This document shows positions 26,112-37,700 of a stretch of 64,000 nt of DNA, one piece after another. Positions within the stretch are counted from its first letter, which is position 1. Every line of letters begins with the position of its first letter. The notes under the pieces are model-generated. The model was not told the DNA's origin, did not search any database, and saw only the letters and a program-made list of their open reading frames with translations. Source of the stretch: Lottia gigantea (lineage: Eukaryota > Mollusca > Gastropoda > Lottiidae); the NCBI RefSeq assembly GCF_000327385.1, contig NW_008707001.1, positions 824,898-888,897 on the forward strand, in the 5' to 3' direction. Position numbers and translations under genes: made by a program.

Positions 26112-26956
26112 AAAGACTCTTTGTTGAGAAATTGCTGCTTGGCCCTGAAACCTCGACGATGATGCCGTTAGACACAAAATTCGTTGTAACAAATTCTGAA
26201 TTTATAACGAAATTAATGTTGGTATTATTGTATATAATTGTTATTCGACTATATTCCAGCGAAGGCGTCGTTCCTTTGGATTTACGTCTGAAACTAAGCT
26301 ATGCAATTTGATACAAGGAACTTTCAATGAAATTTAGTTTATCGAATGAACAATTTGTTAAGACTATAGGCATTCAGTATTTAGAAAAGAGGCTACGAAT
26401 GTTAAAAACAAAATAACTTACAGTATTTTACATTGTGTTCTAATATTACACGACACAAAGCACGTGCTTGAATGAATTTTCCAACATTGACGGGGACACG
26501 TGCGTGTATTAACCATAATATTATAACGGTTTAGCATTTATTGTAAATAATATTTTAATATCGATCAAAAGTTGAAGTGAAACTACACTACACTACAATA
26601 ATAGCACCATGGTGGGTGTCGTTATGCTCACTTTCTGGAGCACTCGCTAAGTACATTCGTATATAGAAATATTGAATATTTATATTTTAACAAGGCCTTA
26701 ATGCATAAGGTATATTAGAGGGACGACTGTAAAGGTTCATGCTTTTCATTTTGTATTATTCAGCCAAAAGGTATATATTTAAACAAGCCGTGTGCCATGA
26801 CTGGGTATATATGTTATTCTATACGATATTTAGTATTACAGTGTTTTACAGGGTAAAATGGGACCAATTTTTGGAATAACTCATATTATGTACATCTTCA
26901 TCCCTCCTTTCTTTTAAGTTGTGCCACGAAGGAGTGTATTGTATTAGCATTTACAA

Positions 26957-26962
26957 AATAAA
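26957..26962 (+). terminator. Candidate polyadenylation signal of gene 2
   Basis: AATAAA about 850 nt after the gene 2 stop at 26111. The intervening 3' UTR candidate is AT-rich with no reading frame. Other A-rich hexamer variants occur, so this site is only a candidate. Confidence 0.4.
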
Positions 26963-27611
26963 GATCTGATCTTTGAGGGAGCTAGAAACATCTTAATCTA
27001 AGATTTTCTTCAATAATTACCTATCATTTGATTGGCTGGTTAGAGTACAATATTAATCAGAAGTCTGAGATCTGAAAATAACCTCAAGTTAAGATGTTTT
27101 GTTCAATGTACTCCTTATGATTATGTATATAAGTTGGTGAATTTTGACAATTTTAGGGAAACATCAAGCTAGGCATTGACAAGTAATATTTGAATAATCG
27201 TATACCAATTTTTTTTTTAAATTTTGGTTAAAGTAAGAAACATTATTTCATATTATTTACCTCTTAAGAAGTGAATGTAATTATAAATGTTTTTTTTTAT
27301 TATCAATTGTACACAATGTTGGAAATGTGAAAGATGTAAACACTCGCTCATTGCTTTATAAATTAATTAACTTTTAGCCATTTTTCATACTAACTCAATA
27401 TGTTATACACAAGAATATTTTTTTTTTAAATTTTACAAGAAAATATTGATCAAATTATTAAGTTGGAAGTGTTTCATTTTTCTAATCAGTGATATAATTT
27501 TTGAACGTAGTTATCTCCCTTCTTGTATGTTTTCACTATGTTTGGCTTCGATATTAGGCTAACATACTTTCGAAAGTATTTCAGGTTTATACAAAAATGT
27601 CTACTTAAAAA

Positions 27612-27812
27612 CGTCTGCGGTTCTTTCACTAACGCTGTAAACGTTTAAAAATGTCACTAAACCAAAGACTCTTAGACAATATAATTAGTTTGGCGATACT
27701 AGTGACACTTACTTTTAATAGAATTTCAGGAACCACAGACGTCTGTCTGCAAATTGGTATAGGGCAAACTGATACCAACAGTTTCCATGATACACATAAA
27801 AAGTGAACCATG
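27612..27812 (+). mobile_element. MITE family A fragment
   Basis: It contains AGGAACCACAGACGTCTG and GATACACATAAAAAGTGAA, the right half of the hairpin MITE seen complete at 38178-38463, with a worn left half. No clear TTAA duplication. It lies downstream of gene 2. Confidence 0.6.
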
Positions 27813-27921
27813 TACAATGACCTATAAATTTGATAAAAAAAAATGGCTGCTTGTGGCTGCCGGACTATTTGGGTGTATTTTGGTCAAGTAATTTTAACAG
27901 TGTATCAATAATTAATCAAAT

Positions 27922-28042
27922 GAAATGAAATGAATGGAGTTTTACGTCCTACTTTTCTGCACCATGTGGGCTAATGAAGACAGGAAACACCATGAAGGGT
28001 GCAATGAGGGAAATTTTGCCAAGACTGCAGCATTATCCTGCT
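27922..28042 (-). repeat. SINE 3' fragment, reverse orientation
   Basis: The reverse complement matches the 3' part of the SINE at 38808-39135: AATGAATGGAGTTTTACGTC, TTTTCTGCACCATGTGGGCT and GGTGCAATGAGGGAAATTTT are all present. Confidence 0.8.
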
Positions 28043-28209
28043 ATTTTTTGATTTCCAACTTTGATGGCAATAATTAATCAACCAGTGATATATTGTTATA
28101 TATTCTGTTACAATAAATATATTTTATATTATCTTTATTGATAGCCCCACCCCCTCGCTAGACTCCATAATACCCTCTCATGTTCAATCCGATGTCCCCC
28201 TCCCCCCAG

Positions 28210-28290
28210 CTCAGTGGCCCCCAACCTTTTTTCAGCCTTCACACCTCTGGAGCAATCACCTGAACCTTTCACACCCTGTTTCATCCACAT
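28210..28290 (+). mobile_element. hAT-like terminus relic
   Basis: It begins CAGTGGCCCCCAACCTTTTT, close to the common hAT terminal form CAGTGGTCCCCAACCTTTTT, and continues with CTTCACACC blocks. No transposase sequence follows. Confidence 0.5.
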
Positions 28291-28551
28291 TTCTATACAA
28301 AATGGATTGTATGTTTATTACACCATTAACCCATCCTGGTCCATTAACTGTCAATTTCTAAAGTTAACCCTCTCGCCTTCAGCTATTTCACCATATCGGT
28401 TAATTGTCTTATCTTATCTGACTTCAATGGCGGTCATCTACCGACGTCTGCATGATAAGAATATAACATGAAATGAAGTTTTAAGTTTTAAGTCCTTCTG
28501 TGTCTGTTTAGGTATATAAGAAACATTGATAACACTAAGACCAGTGGCGGA

Positions 28552-29248
28552 GCCAGGTTTACGTCCGAGGGGGGGGGGGGGGGGCGAAATATCTAAAATT
28601 GCCAGAATTTCTAACATAGTTATGAGATTTTTGCTTTCGGGGATGCAAGGGCGGGGGGGAGGCTGCCCCACTGACTAAGACCTGTTTTCACGTGTGTCCT
28701 TAATGGAAAAATACAAGCTAGCACCTTCATTTGAATCCTTTTTGGTTGTCCATTTTGCGGTAACCTACAGTTCTAGGATCCAATGTCGACTACGGACACT
28801 ATTGTCTACAGCATCGATAATTTCTTATTGTACACCACACCGTACATCGTCTATTTACACATATATTAAAAACCCAATAAGAATCCATGTCAGCCCCTTC
28901 GACCTGCATCACATTGTATCCCTTTAAACAATAAATTATATAAAATTAGTCTACTTGTCTCTTTAAACCATTTTAACTGACTACAACAAAACATGTTACA
29001 TTATGTTACATTTCTACCTGATTGATTTTATATCATCATCAAAAAATCTCAACTATCGATTTTCGGGGAATTTCTCATTTGATTGCAGAAAAGAACAAAT
29101 CAAATAGAATCAATTATTAATTCAGTCAAAGTGAAGACTATCTGAAAGCAAGTTTTTCAGGCAAAAATCTCATAACTAGGTTAGAAATTCAGGCAATCTC
29201 AGATATTTTGCCTCCTTTCAGACGTAAACCTGGCTCTGCCATTGACTG
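28552..29248. mobile_element. Foldback element with about 110-bp inverted ends (hAT-like termini)
   Basis: The left end begins CAGTGGCGGAGCCAGG and continues through TTTACGTC, a G-run, GCGAAATATCTAAAATTGCC and TTATGAGATTTTTGC. The right end is the reverse complement of the same series (CAGTCAATGGCAGAGCCAGG on the minus strand). About 470 bp lie between, with no convincing gene. The flanking 8 bp do not match, so the target duplication is lost or the edges are slightly off. Confidence 0.75.
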
Positions 29249-29930
29249 TTATGAACAATTATTGGGTTAGTGAAGTAAAAGTGGAATTTTAAACACCACT
29301 GTTGGGTATTTTGAATAACAAGACAAGAAACGAGAGACAAGATAAATGTCGCAAGCAGACAACATAATAATATTCTATAATTAATTGTTACGGTTAAACA
29401 ATCGATATTCAATTAACTATGTAGTGTATTGTTTACTAAACAAATCATATTTTACTTGGTGATAGGAGGTTATTACTCTGTACAGATTCTTTATGTTACG
29501 ACAGACAACAGTGATGGTACTTCAGGAGGAGGAAAGAAGGGGGTGTTAGAGGGGAGAGGGAGGCGGTTCTCATTGATTATTAGATCTAAGATAGTCGAGG
29601 TGGGGTGAGGGGGGTCTGGTGGTATCTCAGATTGACAACTAAATCAAAATATACTAAAGCAACTGATGGCAGATGTTGGTTACAATGAATTTTCAGTCCT
29701 CAGTGCCCTTCATTGATAAAGTCCAGATCTTCCCTTGTCCTATTGCGAACAATCGTTAAAATGCAGGTGCTTTCATATTCCAATTGGAGCCCTCCGTTAG
29801 ACACTACCATACTGTGAATACGGAATTTGATCTGAGCAAACCATGAGCACATTGTCAATCCCATATATGGATAGGCTAAAAAAATCGTATTCATTTATCA
29901 AGCAGAAAACATATTGTAACAAGAACATAG

Positions 29931-30660
29931 ACAGTTTTCTGTGGTCAGAATGAGACTAGAACATACCAAACTATCGTATCTAACTAGCTAGCAGATTGTT
30001 TGGTACAATGGCAGTTTTCTGTGGTCAGAATGAGACTAGAGCATACCAAACTATCGTGTCCAACTAGCCAACAGATTGTTTGGTACAATGGTAGTTTTCT
30101 GTGTTCAGAATGAGACTAGAGCATACCAAACTATCGTGTCCAACTAGCCAACAGATTGTTTGGTACAATGACAGTTTTCTGTGTTCAGAATGAGACTAGA
30201 GCATACCAAACTATCGTGTCCAACTAGCCAACAGATTGTTTGGTACAATGACAGTTTTCTGTGGTCAGAATGAGATAAGAGAATACCAAACTATCGTATC
30301 TAAGTAGCTAGCAGATTGTTTGGTACAATGGCAGTTTTCTGTGTTCAGAATGAGACTAGAGCATACCGAACTATCGTGTTCAACTAGCTAGCAGATTGTT
30401 TGGTACAATGACAGTTTTCTGTGGTCAGAATGAGATAAGAGAATACCAAACTATCGTATCTAACTAGCTAGCAGATTGTTTGGTACAATGGCAGTTTTCT
30501 GTGTTCAGAATGAGACTAGAGCATACCGAACTATCGTGTTCAACTAGCTAGCAGATTGTTTGGTACAATGGTAGTTTTCTGTGTTCAGAATGAGACTAGA
30601 GCATACCAAACTATCGTGTCCAACTAGCCAACATATTGTTTGGTACAATGACAGTTTTCT
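29931..30660 (+). repeat. 80-bp satellite, array 1 (about 9 copies)
   Basis: Head-to-tail units containing AGTTTTCTGTG(G/T)TCAGAATG, GAGCATACCAAACTATCG and CAGATTGTTTGGTACAATG. Unit length is 80 bp, as shown by the AGTTTTCTGTG phase at 30011, 30091 and onwards. The same family recurs at 47331-48231. The array lies between genes 2 and 3. Confidence 0.95.
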
Positions 30661-31684
30661 TTGATTAAAAAAGATCACCCCGAACAACATACAGAAGAGC
30701 ACGACGCTTACAAGAAGAATTACTAATGATTACCAGAAATAAATGGGTGTTAATGAAGGAGATATCGAAGATTAAATATTTAATAAAAAAAGACGTTTTT
30801 AAGCGTGTAAGCTGATTGTACCTTATTAACAACTTGTCACGCCTAATTGTGGATTAAAAACTTCACAAATCCTTCATCAACAAGAGGAATTCCATAATTC
30901 GTTAATCCCAGTGGAAATTTTGCAATTTTGTCCTTTGAAATCTGAAATTGTTATGTAAAACTTCGTCTTTAATATCAAATGTATATAGTGCATCAATAAC
31001 GCCTCTTCGGGCTGCCAAATGAATCTGAATCCACACTGCCTCGTCTCCCTACCCCACACCCTAAACAGCCATTGATAGGTAAATCATTGAGCGTGACCCT
31101 GTTTATGAACAGTTAAGCTCAAAGTGGGCTCTTTTTTAATGCCACAATCAGCGTTTTTTTCGAGCGAGCTACCCACATATTCCCTGACCCCATCGACAGC
31201 CCTAAATAGTTTATCTTAAAATCACAACCCTGTTTGATTTAAACAGTATTTTATTTATATCATACATATAATTTTTTACAGAGTATAAATAGAGTTTCGG
31301 AAACAAACCGAGGCTTTGCGATATCTTAAGAGTATAGAATAGAACAAAGTAGGCTATTTCTAAAACTACGATCAGCAATTTCGAGATTCTTGCCGCTACC
31401 CCCATCTCCTAATTATCAGACCCTGTAGTTTATTATATAAGACCACGATTATTTTTTCGCCCCTCCCTCCGTCCCCTTAATATCTGACCCCACCAACAGT
31501 CCTAAATAGATGAAGTTAAGACACCCACCCTATTCTATATCGAGGTAAACTAATCTGGCTGGTATTGAGTATACAATAGACTCACCAGAGCGTAACGGTA
31601 GTCGGCGAGTAGCAATCGCGTTGTATTCATTCCGAGTAGAGTTTACAGTCCGTAACGTTCACCTGGGCAATACAATCTTCTCTC

Positions 31685-31735
31685 TATATATAAAACATGG
31701 CGTTATAGCTGATCATATTCGAGTCCAATATGTAG
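31685..31735 (+). promoter_or_regulatory. TATA box, initiator and start-stop uORF of gene 3
   Basis: TATATATAAAA at 31685-31695 lies 30 bp upstream of an initiator-like TCATATT whose A is at 31715. Within the resulting 80-nt leader, ATG at 31730-31732 is followed at once by TAG. This is a minimal start-stop upstream ORF ahead of the real ATG at 31795. The motifs are seen directly; promoter use is inferred. Confidence 0.55.
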
Positions 31736-31794
31736 GTGTTTTTAAAGGAATTAATTAATCTTCTGTGTTGTGTTTTCGGCGTAGAATTGTCACT

Positions 31795-34700
31795 ATGGAT
31801 TTAAGGTGTTTTATAATATTGTTGAGTCTTCTACCAGGTGAGTTGATTCTCCTATAATTTCTTACCTGTAATTTATCTATTTTCTTACCTGTATTTTTAC
31901 TGGATATTTATCGGATATTTCAATCCAATCTCAAGTATTATCAGTACATGTATTTTCAGCCTTTATGTTTCTATTATTTGCTCGTTGATCATATCTACAT
32001 TTTTCGTGAAATTTCACTTGATTTTTACTGTCATATACCTGTACTTTACCTTTCTTTGAGGGATCCAAATCAATTATAGATATCCGATATACCGTCCATC
32101 AAGGCATTCTAATTCTTTCTAATACACCAGTAGCTTTGTTAGGAAAATGAAAATTGATAGTCAAGAATCTGTTTTCTAAGACAAGGGTTTGATAATATTC
32201 CTACAGGTTTATATTTTAAAACACTATATTGAGTATATATAACGACTGAGATATATTATATTGATATTTGTATGTATGTGACTGCCGATATAGAGGTTCT
32301 ATATTAATGTCTGAAGACTTTTGACGTGGCATGGCGTGCTTATTCTATCAGAGACACATGTAACCGGAGGGGGTGGGGATGTCCTGTCAACACCTAACTA
32401 TGGTCAAGGTTAGGGTATGGACTGTAAAGGACTATGTTTAAGGAAAGTTGTCTGAGGCTGTTATTAGTTATTACTGTACCAAGGGTACGTCTAGTCCACG
32501 CCCTATACTGTCTGATACACGTCAATGAAGGGTCGATGAATAACCACTGTTTATGTGGAAGAGACAAAATTTACACGTTTATGTTTGATGATATCACTAT
32601 TATATATCCCCCTTTCAAATAACGACCCTCCACCGTGATTCCCAAATATGTCTCTTTAGAGTCCCTGTTGCGGGGTAAACAAAAACGGGTCCACGCCCTA
32701 GTGAGAAGGACTGAGTAGGACCCCAGTCATGACTGCGTGAGAAATGATCTTCTTCAAACCTGTATTCAAGATATCAAATTACTTGCAGTGTTTTTCATTT
32801 TCTTTATGAAGTAAATCTATCAAAAATTATGTTATTACCAATATAGGCCTGTTTTATTTTAATATGTCGGAAAGACATGGAAACACCATTTCTTAACATT
32901 TCAAACTCAAATTCCTTGACCTAGAAAATAATATAATACTTGCTTTTCAGTGTTGAATTTTGACATTACTCAAGATATTATTCAAACAGTATATTCTAAA
33001 AGATATTATATAGAAATAAATATCAGCGCATTGGTCCACCCTGTTTTATAGTTTTACCTTCACCACGTTAGATCATCTTCACTATGTCAAATTATTATGA
33101 AATTAGTCTTATACCTTGACACATCTTCACAATGTGAAGTTATTATGAAATTAGTCTTATACCTTGACTCATCTTCACAATGTGTGTTATGAAATTCAGT
33201 AGCTACCTTTCTTGTCTAACGGAAGTTTGTAATTACAGTGATTTGATTTGATTGTACGCTGGCGAATACAGCCAATCATAACCCCCGATTACACACTCAA
33301 CCATATTGTTTTCAATCATTCTGTCGAGGGATCTGATTGGCTGTATTCACTAACGTACAATCCAATCAGCTGCATTTACAAACCCCTGTGACAAAAGAAA
33401 GGCGACTATTGAAGTCAAGGTATTAGACTAAGTTCGTAATAGCTTGACATTGTGAAAATATATGTCAGATGCACTTTCCTAAACAATCATCGACTTCTAA
33501 CCAATTAAAACCTGAAAAAATTTTAACTTCGTAGTTTTTCGTGATCACGTGTAAAATGTCGTGTTTTTCAATTCATAGGTTCATTGAACAGAAACAGTTT
33601 ATTCAGACTGAAAGGGAATTTTTTAGGGAAATTTTTACTTTTTACTCTTTGAAGTACGCACTTACATCTTCCATTTGCATCTGAATATAGGACTGGACAG
33701 GTTCATGTACAAACCATGCGGATAACATTAATATTGACATCTCCAAAATTTGGAAAATAAGTGTAATATATATCTTCAGAACTTTTAGACCGACTGGCGG
33801 TGTGACTAAAACCAGCAAGCTAGCACAAACAAGCTCAAACAACGGTAAAAGGCACAGACAACATACATGCTATTAAACTTATATCGATATTTCCTTGTCC
33901 GAGTTTTTGAATGGAAGTGGTTGTATTAGGGATGGTGGTGGTGGGGATAGAGAGAATTCCATTCATATTATCAAGAGTTGAGAGCTGTTCAATTGAACGA
34001 AACGAATTAGGACAAATTATATTGAACATTCCTATATTAGGTAATTTCGTGAAATAATAGCTAGTTATTAACATGGCTGGCCTTTCTTTTTGATGTCATA
34101 ATACACTATCGATATGATCATAATAATAGCAGTAGATTTGATGACGTAACTAACCCTAAAACCCCTATAGTAGTTAAAGCTCGAGGCTATATTAGGTCAT
34201 ATTGTACAATCTTTTTATAGCACAGATAACAATAAGGTGATCAAAAACATCTTTTGATTGTGTTTAACACAATGTATACTTGTACTTGACACACACCGAC
34301 CTGCTTTGACACTTTGAATCCACTTCGACTCCACTCCACGTTTTTTTTCAGACAGCCAAGATATCCGTAAGGTCATATCGCAATCCAAGTTAAGATAGGA
34401 CAAGGGGATCTTTTTTGTCTCCTTTGACTCCATTACGATATGACCTTGTATCTTGACATTAGATGGTGAAAAACTAGACCAATCCCACTGCTTTCCCACA
34501 TCGCATACTTCATGGTGTTGCTTGCCTTCGTAAGCTTGATTGATTAGAAGCAAGAAGCATGACTTAAACTGCATTTCATTGTCAATGTCATGGTTGAATA
34601 TCTCTACATTGCGTACTTCATGGCGCTGTTATTAGCTCACCAAGGACAACACAGTAGGACATAAACAATCCATTTTATTCCATTGTACGTGTAAAAGTTC

Positions 34701-37700
34701 TCTACATAGCATACTGCATGGCATTGCAATAATTACCAGTCTTCATTAACTTAATCAAAACAGAAACTCCCACACAACTCCCTTATAGTGAAATCATTGG
34801 CTTGTTTGAATGAGCCTTGATATTATTTTGTATTTAAAGAAGAGAATGTGTGAGGGGACCCGGACTTGAGTTTAGCCAAGTGTAAAATCAGGTTATTTTA
34901 TAAGATATAATTTATAAGACATGTCATGAGTAAAGTTATATTAAAAATGATCCAGGAAGTTTAAAATTGACCTTCCTGGTATAATTTAGATTGTATTTCT
35001 ATATAAAATACACATTTTCTTCTCCCCACCTTATCAATCCGGTTCCCCACCTGTCAGTGATGCAGGTAAGAGAGGCTGACATGAAAAAAGTGTTTAATCG
35101 TTCTGTGTTAAAGATCCCTCGACAGTAGGAAATCGAAAAAGAGCAGGCTAATGCTGCTGTCCTGGCAAAATTGTTCCCTCATTGTACACTGCGTGGCATT
35201 GCCCGTCTTCATAAGGACACATGGTTCCAAAAAGTAGGACGTAAGACTCCATTAATTTCATTTCGGTTTCCTACCCACCTTAAACAATGGTACTATCTCA
35301 GCTATTCATGAATTCCACGTTGACCGGCCTCATACATACTAGAGTATACTTCTATATTGATATTTCTTATTGAAAATCCCCTCCCCAGCCTCCAACCAAA
35401 ATACACTACCATCGTGACTACGATCGAACACGATTGGGGTGAATAATTTTGTAGTTAATCACGATAAAGGAAGGTAGAGAATTCTATCATACTATTTTGA
35501 TCTTTTCGCAACAAAGTTTTACATCATCATGTTTTGATCAAAGTCGATCAGGTATAAATAAACATCTAGGAACCACACCCTTATTTAGATGTCAACAAAC
35601 CCCTATAATGTAGACTGGGTCTAGAAATTGACTGACCCGATGATCATCTCGATATATAGATGTTTAATTCCATGGTCATGTAACTTTATATACTTCAATA
35701 TCTAACAGTACCGTATTCAGATCAACTTCAAAGCATTTTAAAAAGTCCTTACATATAAACTATATATTATGATAAACATATATTGCCTAATCATGTACAA
35801 ACAGATACAAGTCATATAACATGCTGGGCCACACCCTTATTGAATTACCCTAAATCAGCCCTTAAATTATAAGCCGGCTTTATTCATGCAGCTATTAATA
35901 GATCGGTCTCGTGTCTCGATCTCCAGGATGTTACAGTTTAACGTCGAAACAGTAATAAACAAACTCGTACCCGATAAACAATATTAGCTATATGTACTCT
36001 CTGAAAGAAATGCGGAGTTCCAAACCTAGTCACAGATTGGTAAGTTAATGTTCTGAGGAAATAGATCTTAAATGATAGAATCATGTGAACTTTTGCTTTT
36101 TAGATAAACACAAAAACTCTTGGCATCTCACACACCATCTTCTCAAGTCTCAACCAGAATTGATCACCAGTTTTGTAGTTTGTAGTGGAGGGTGTAGTCA
36201 GAATCTAAAATTTGCTGAACCATGCTGTTGGAACCCCTAAAAACACGACCCTAAAAGCTCCCCTCGACCCACCCAGTCTTGCCTTGTTGCATATGAGTCA
36301 CGACTGACTAAGAAGGTTGAAATAGAGATGACTGTTTTTACAAACTGTATAATAAGTAATGATTATCACGATTTATAACAACAACTTTCACCCGTTGATA
36401 AGATAAACTAGGAAGTTACAGAACTATAATTGTCTAATTAAATTATTCCCTTCACTATACTGGAGATTTCAAGATGGTTTTTCTTACTTTGCATGTCATA
36501 AAGAAATTAACCAATCATAAATGTCCATGTATGTACATTCTGGATAAACAAAAAAGACTTTTTGACCTTTCTTGATCGGCCACTCATTGGAATTCTGCTG
36601 GTAATTCTCTTCTAATTACGCTAATTATGAAATGATTATGGACATGTGGTATTTATCCAAGTTATTAAAACACCTTTACTTTCTATTCATATAAGTATTA
36701 GCATTTTTATTTTCATAAATAAAAATAAGGAAACCATCTTTAAATCCACGAAATGAAAAATATAATGATCAATCAGACTTATATTTTACACATAGCAAAT
36801 ATTTACCTTTGACAATAAACCGAGGACTCTAGTGATATTGTCTATGATCGCGGGACAGTTGGAAATCGTAACAGAGCAGGCCAGTGTTGCTCTCCTGATA
36901 AAATTTTCGTTACACAATGCATGGTGTTCAGTGGTATGTCTAAAAAACATCAGACTAGGGGTCCGTGCAGGGGCCACAAAAAATACCCACCCCCACCCCC
37001 TTCCGGTAGAACTAATGGTGTTTCCTCTCCTCTTCATTGGCCCAATTAGGTGCCAAAAAAACATCATTTCAAGAATGCTTGCCCTATAAACACTTAGAAT
37101 TGCACCAGAAATTTCTTTGAGAGAGGGTGATTCGAAATCGAAACACTATCCTCTCAATCCACTGAGTCATATATTGTCAATCTAACCTAGACGTGAGAAA
37201 TAAGAGAACGAGGTGTGAATTAAAGAGAGGGTATTTAATAAGATAGTTGACTATTAAACGTTATTTGATTAACACTCGAGTACGACTTGACCCATTCTCC
37301 CCTATCAAAGTATTTTACAGTCTCTACTTAGTCTAACATATCTGACCAATTGACTTCCCATATCTCAAATTATCTCAGTTTCAAGTCGATTTAGAACCTT
37401 ACCTCATGAATATCTATCAAGGCTGTCCTTTATTTTTACAGCTGGTAGAGATTAGGGTGGTTGAAATGAAACCAGTTGCTATTACCAAGCAACTAGTCAC
37501 TATTCAACAGAAGGTACTGGCACAGGATAAAAGTTGTGTTTAGCTGGTAGAGTTAGTTTTCAGTTCTTCAAAAGTAAGAATATTAACGCCAACTTTTGGT
37601 TGAAAACTTTATATGTTGGTTCCTGCGATCTGAACCATTCATTTCCCTTTGGAATCTGAAATAAGCTTCAGTTTTTCTCTTTCCTTGATGGAATTTCTTG

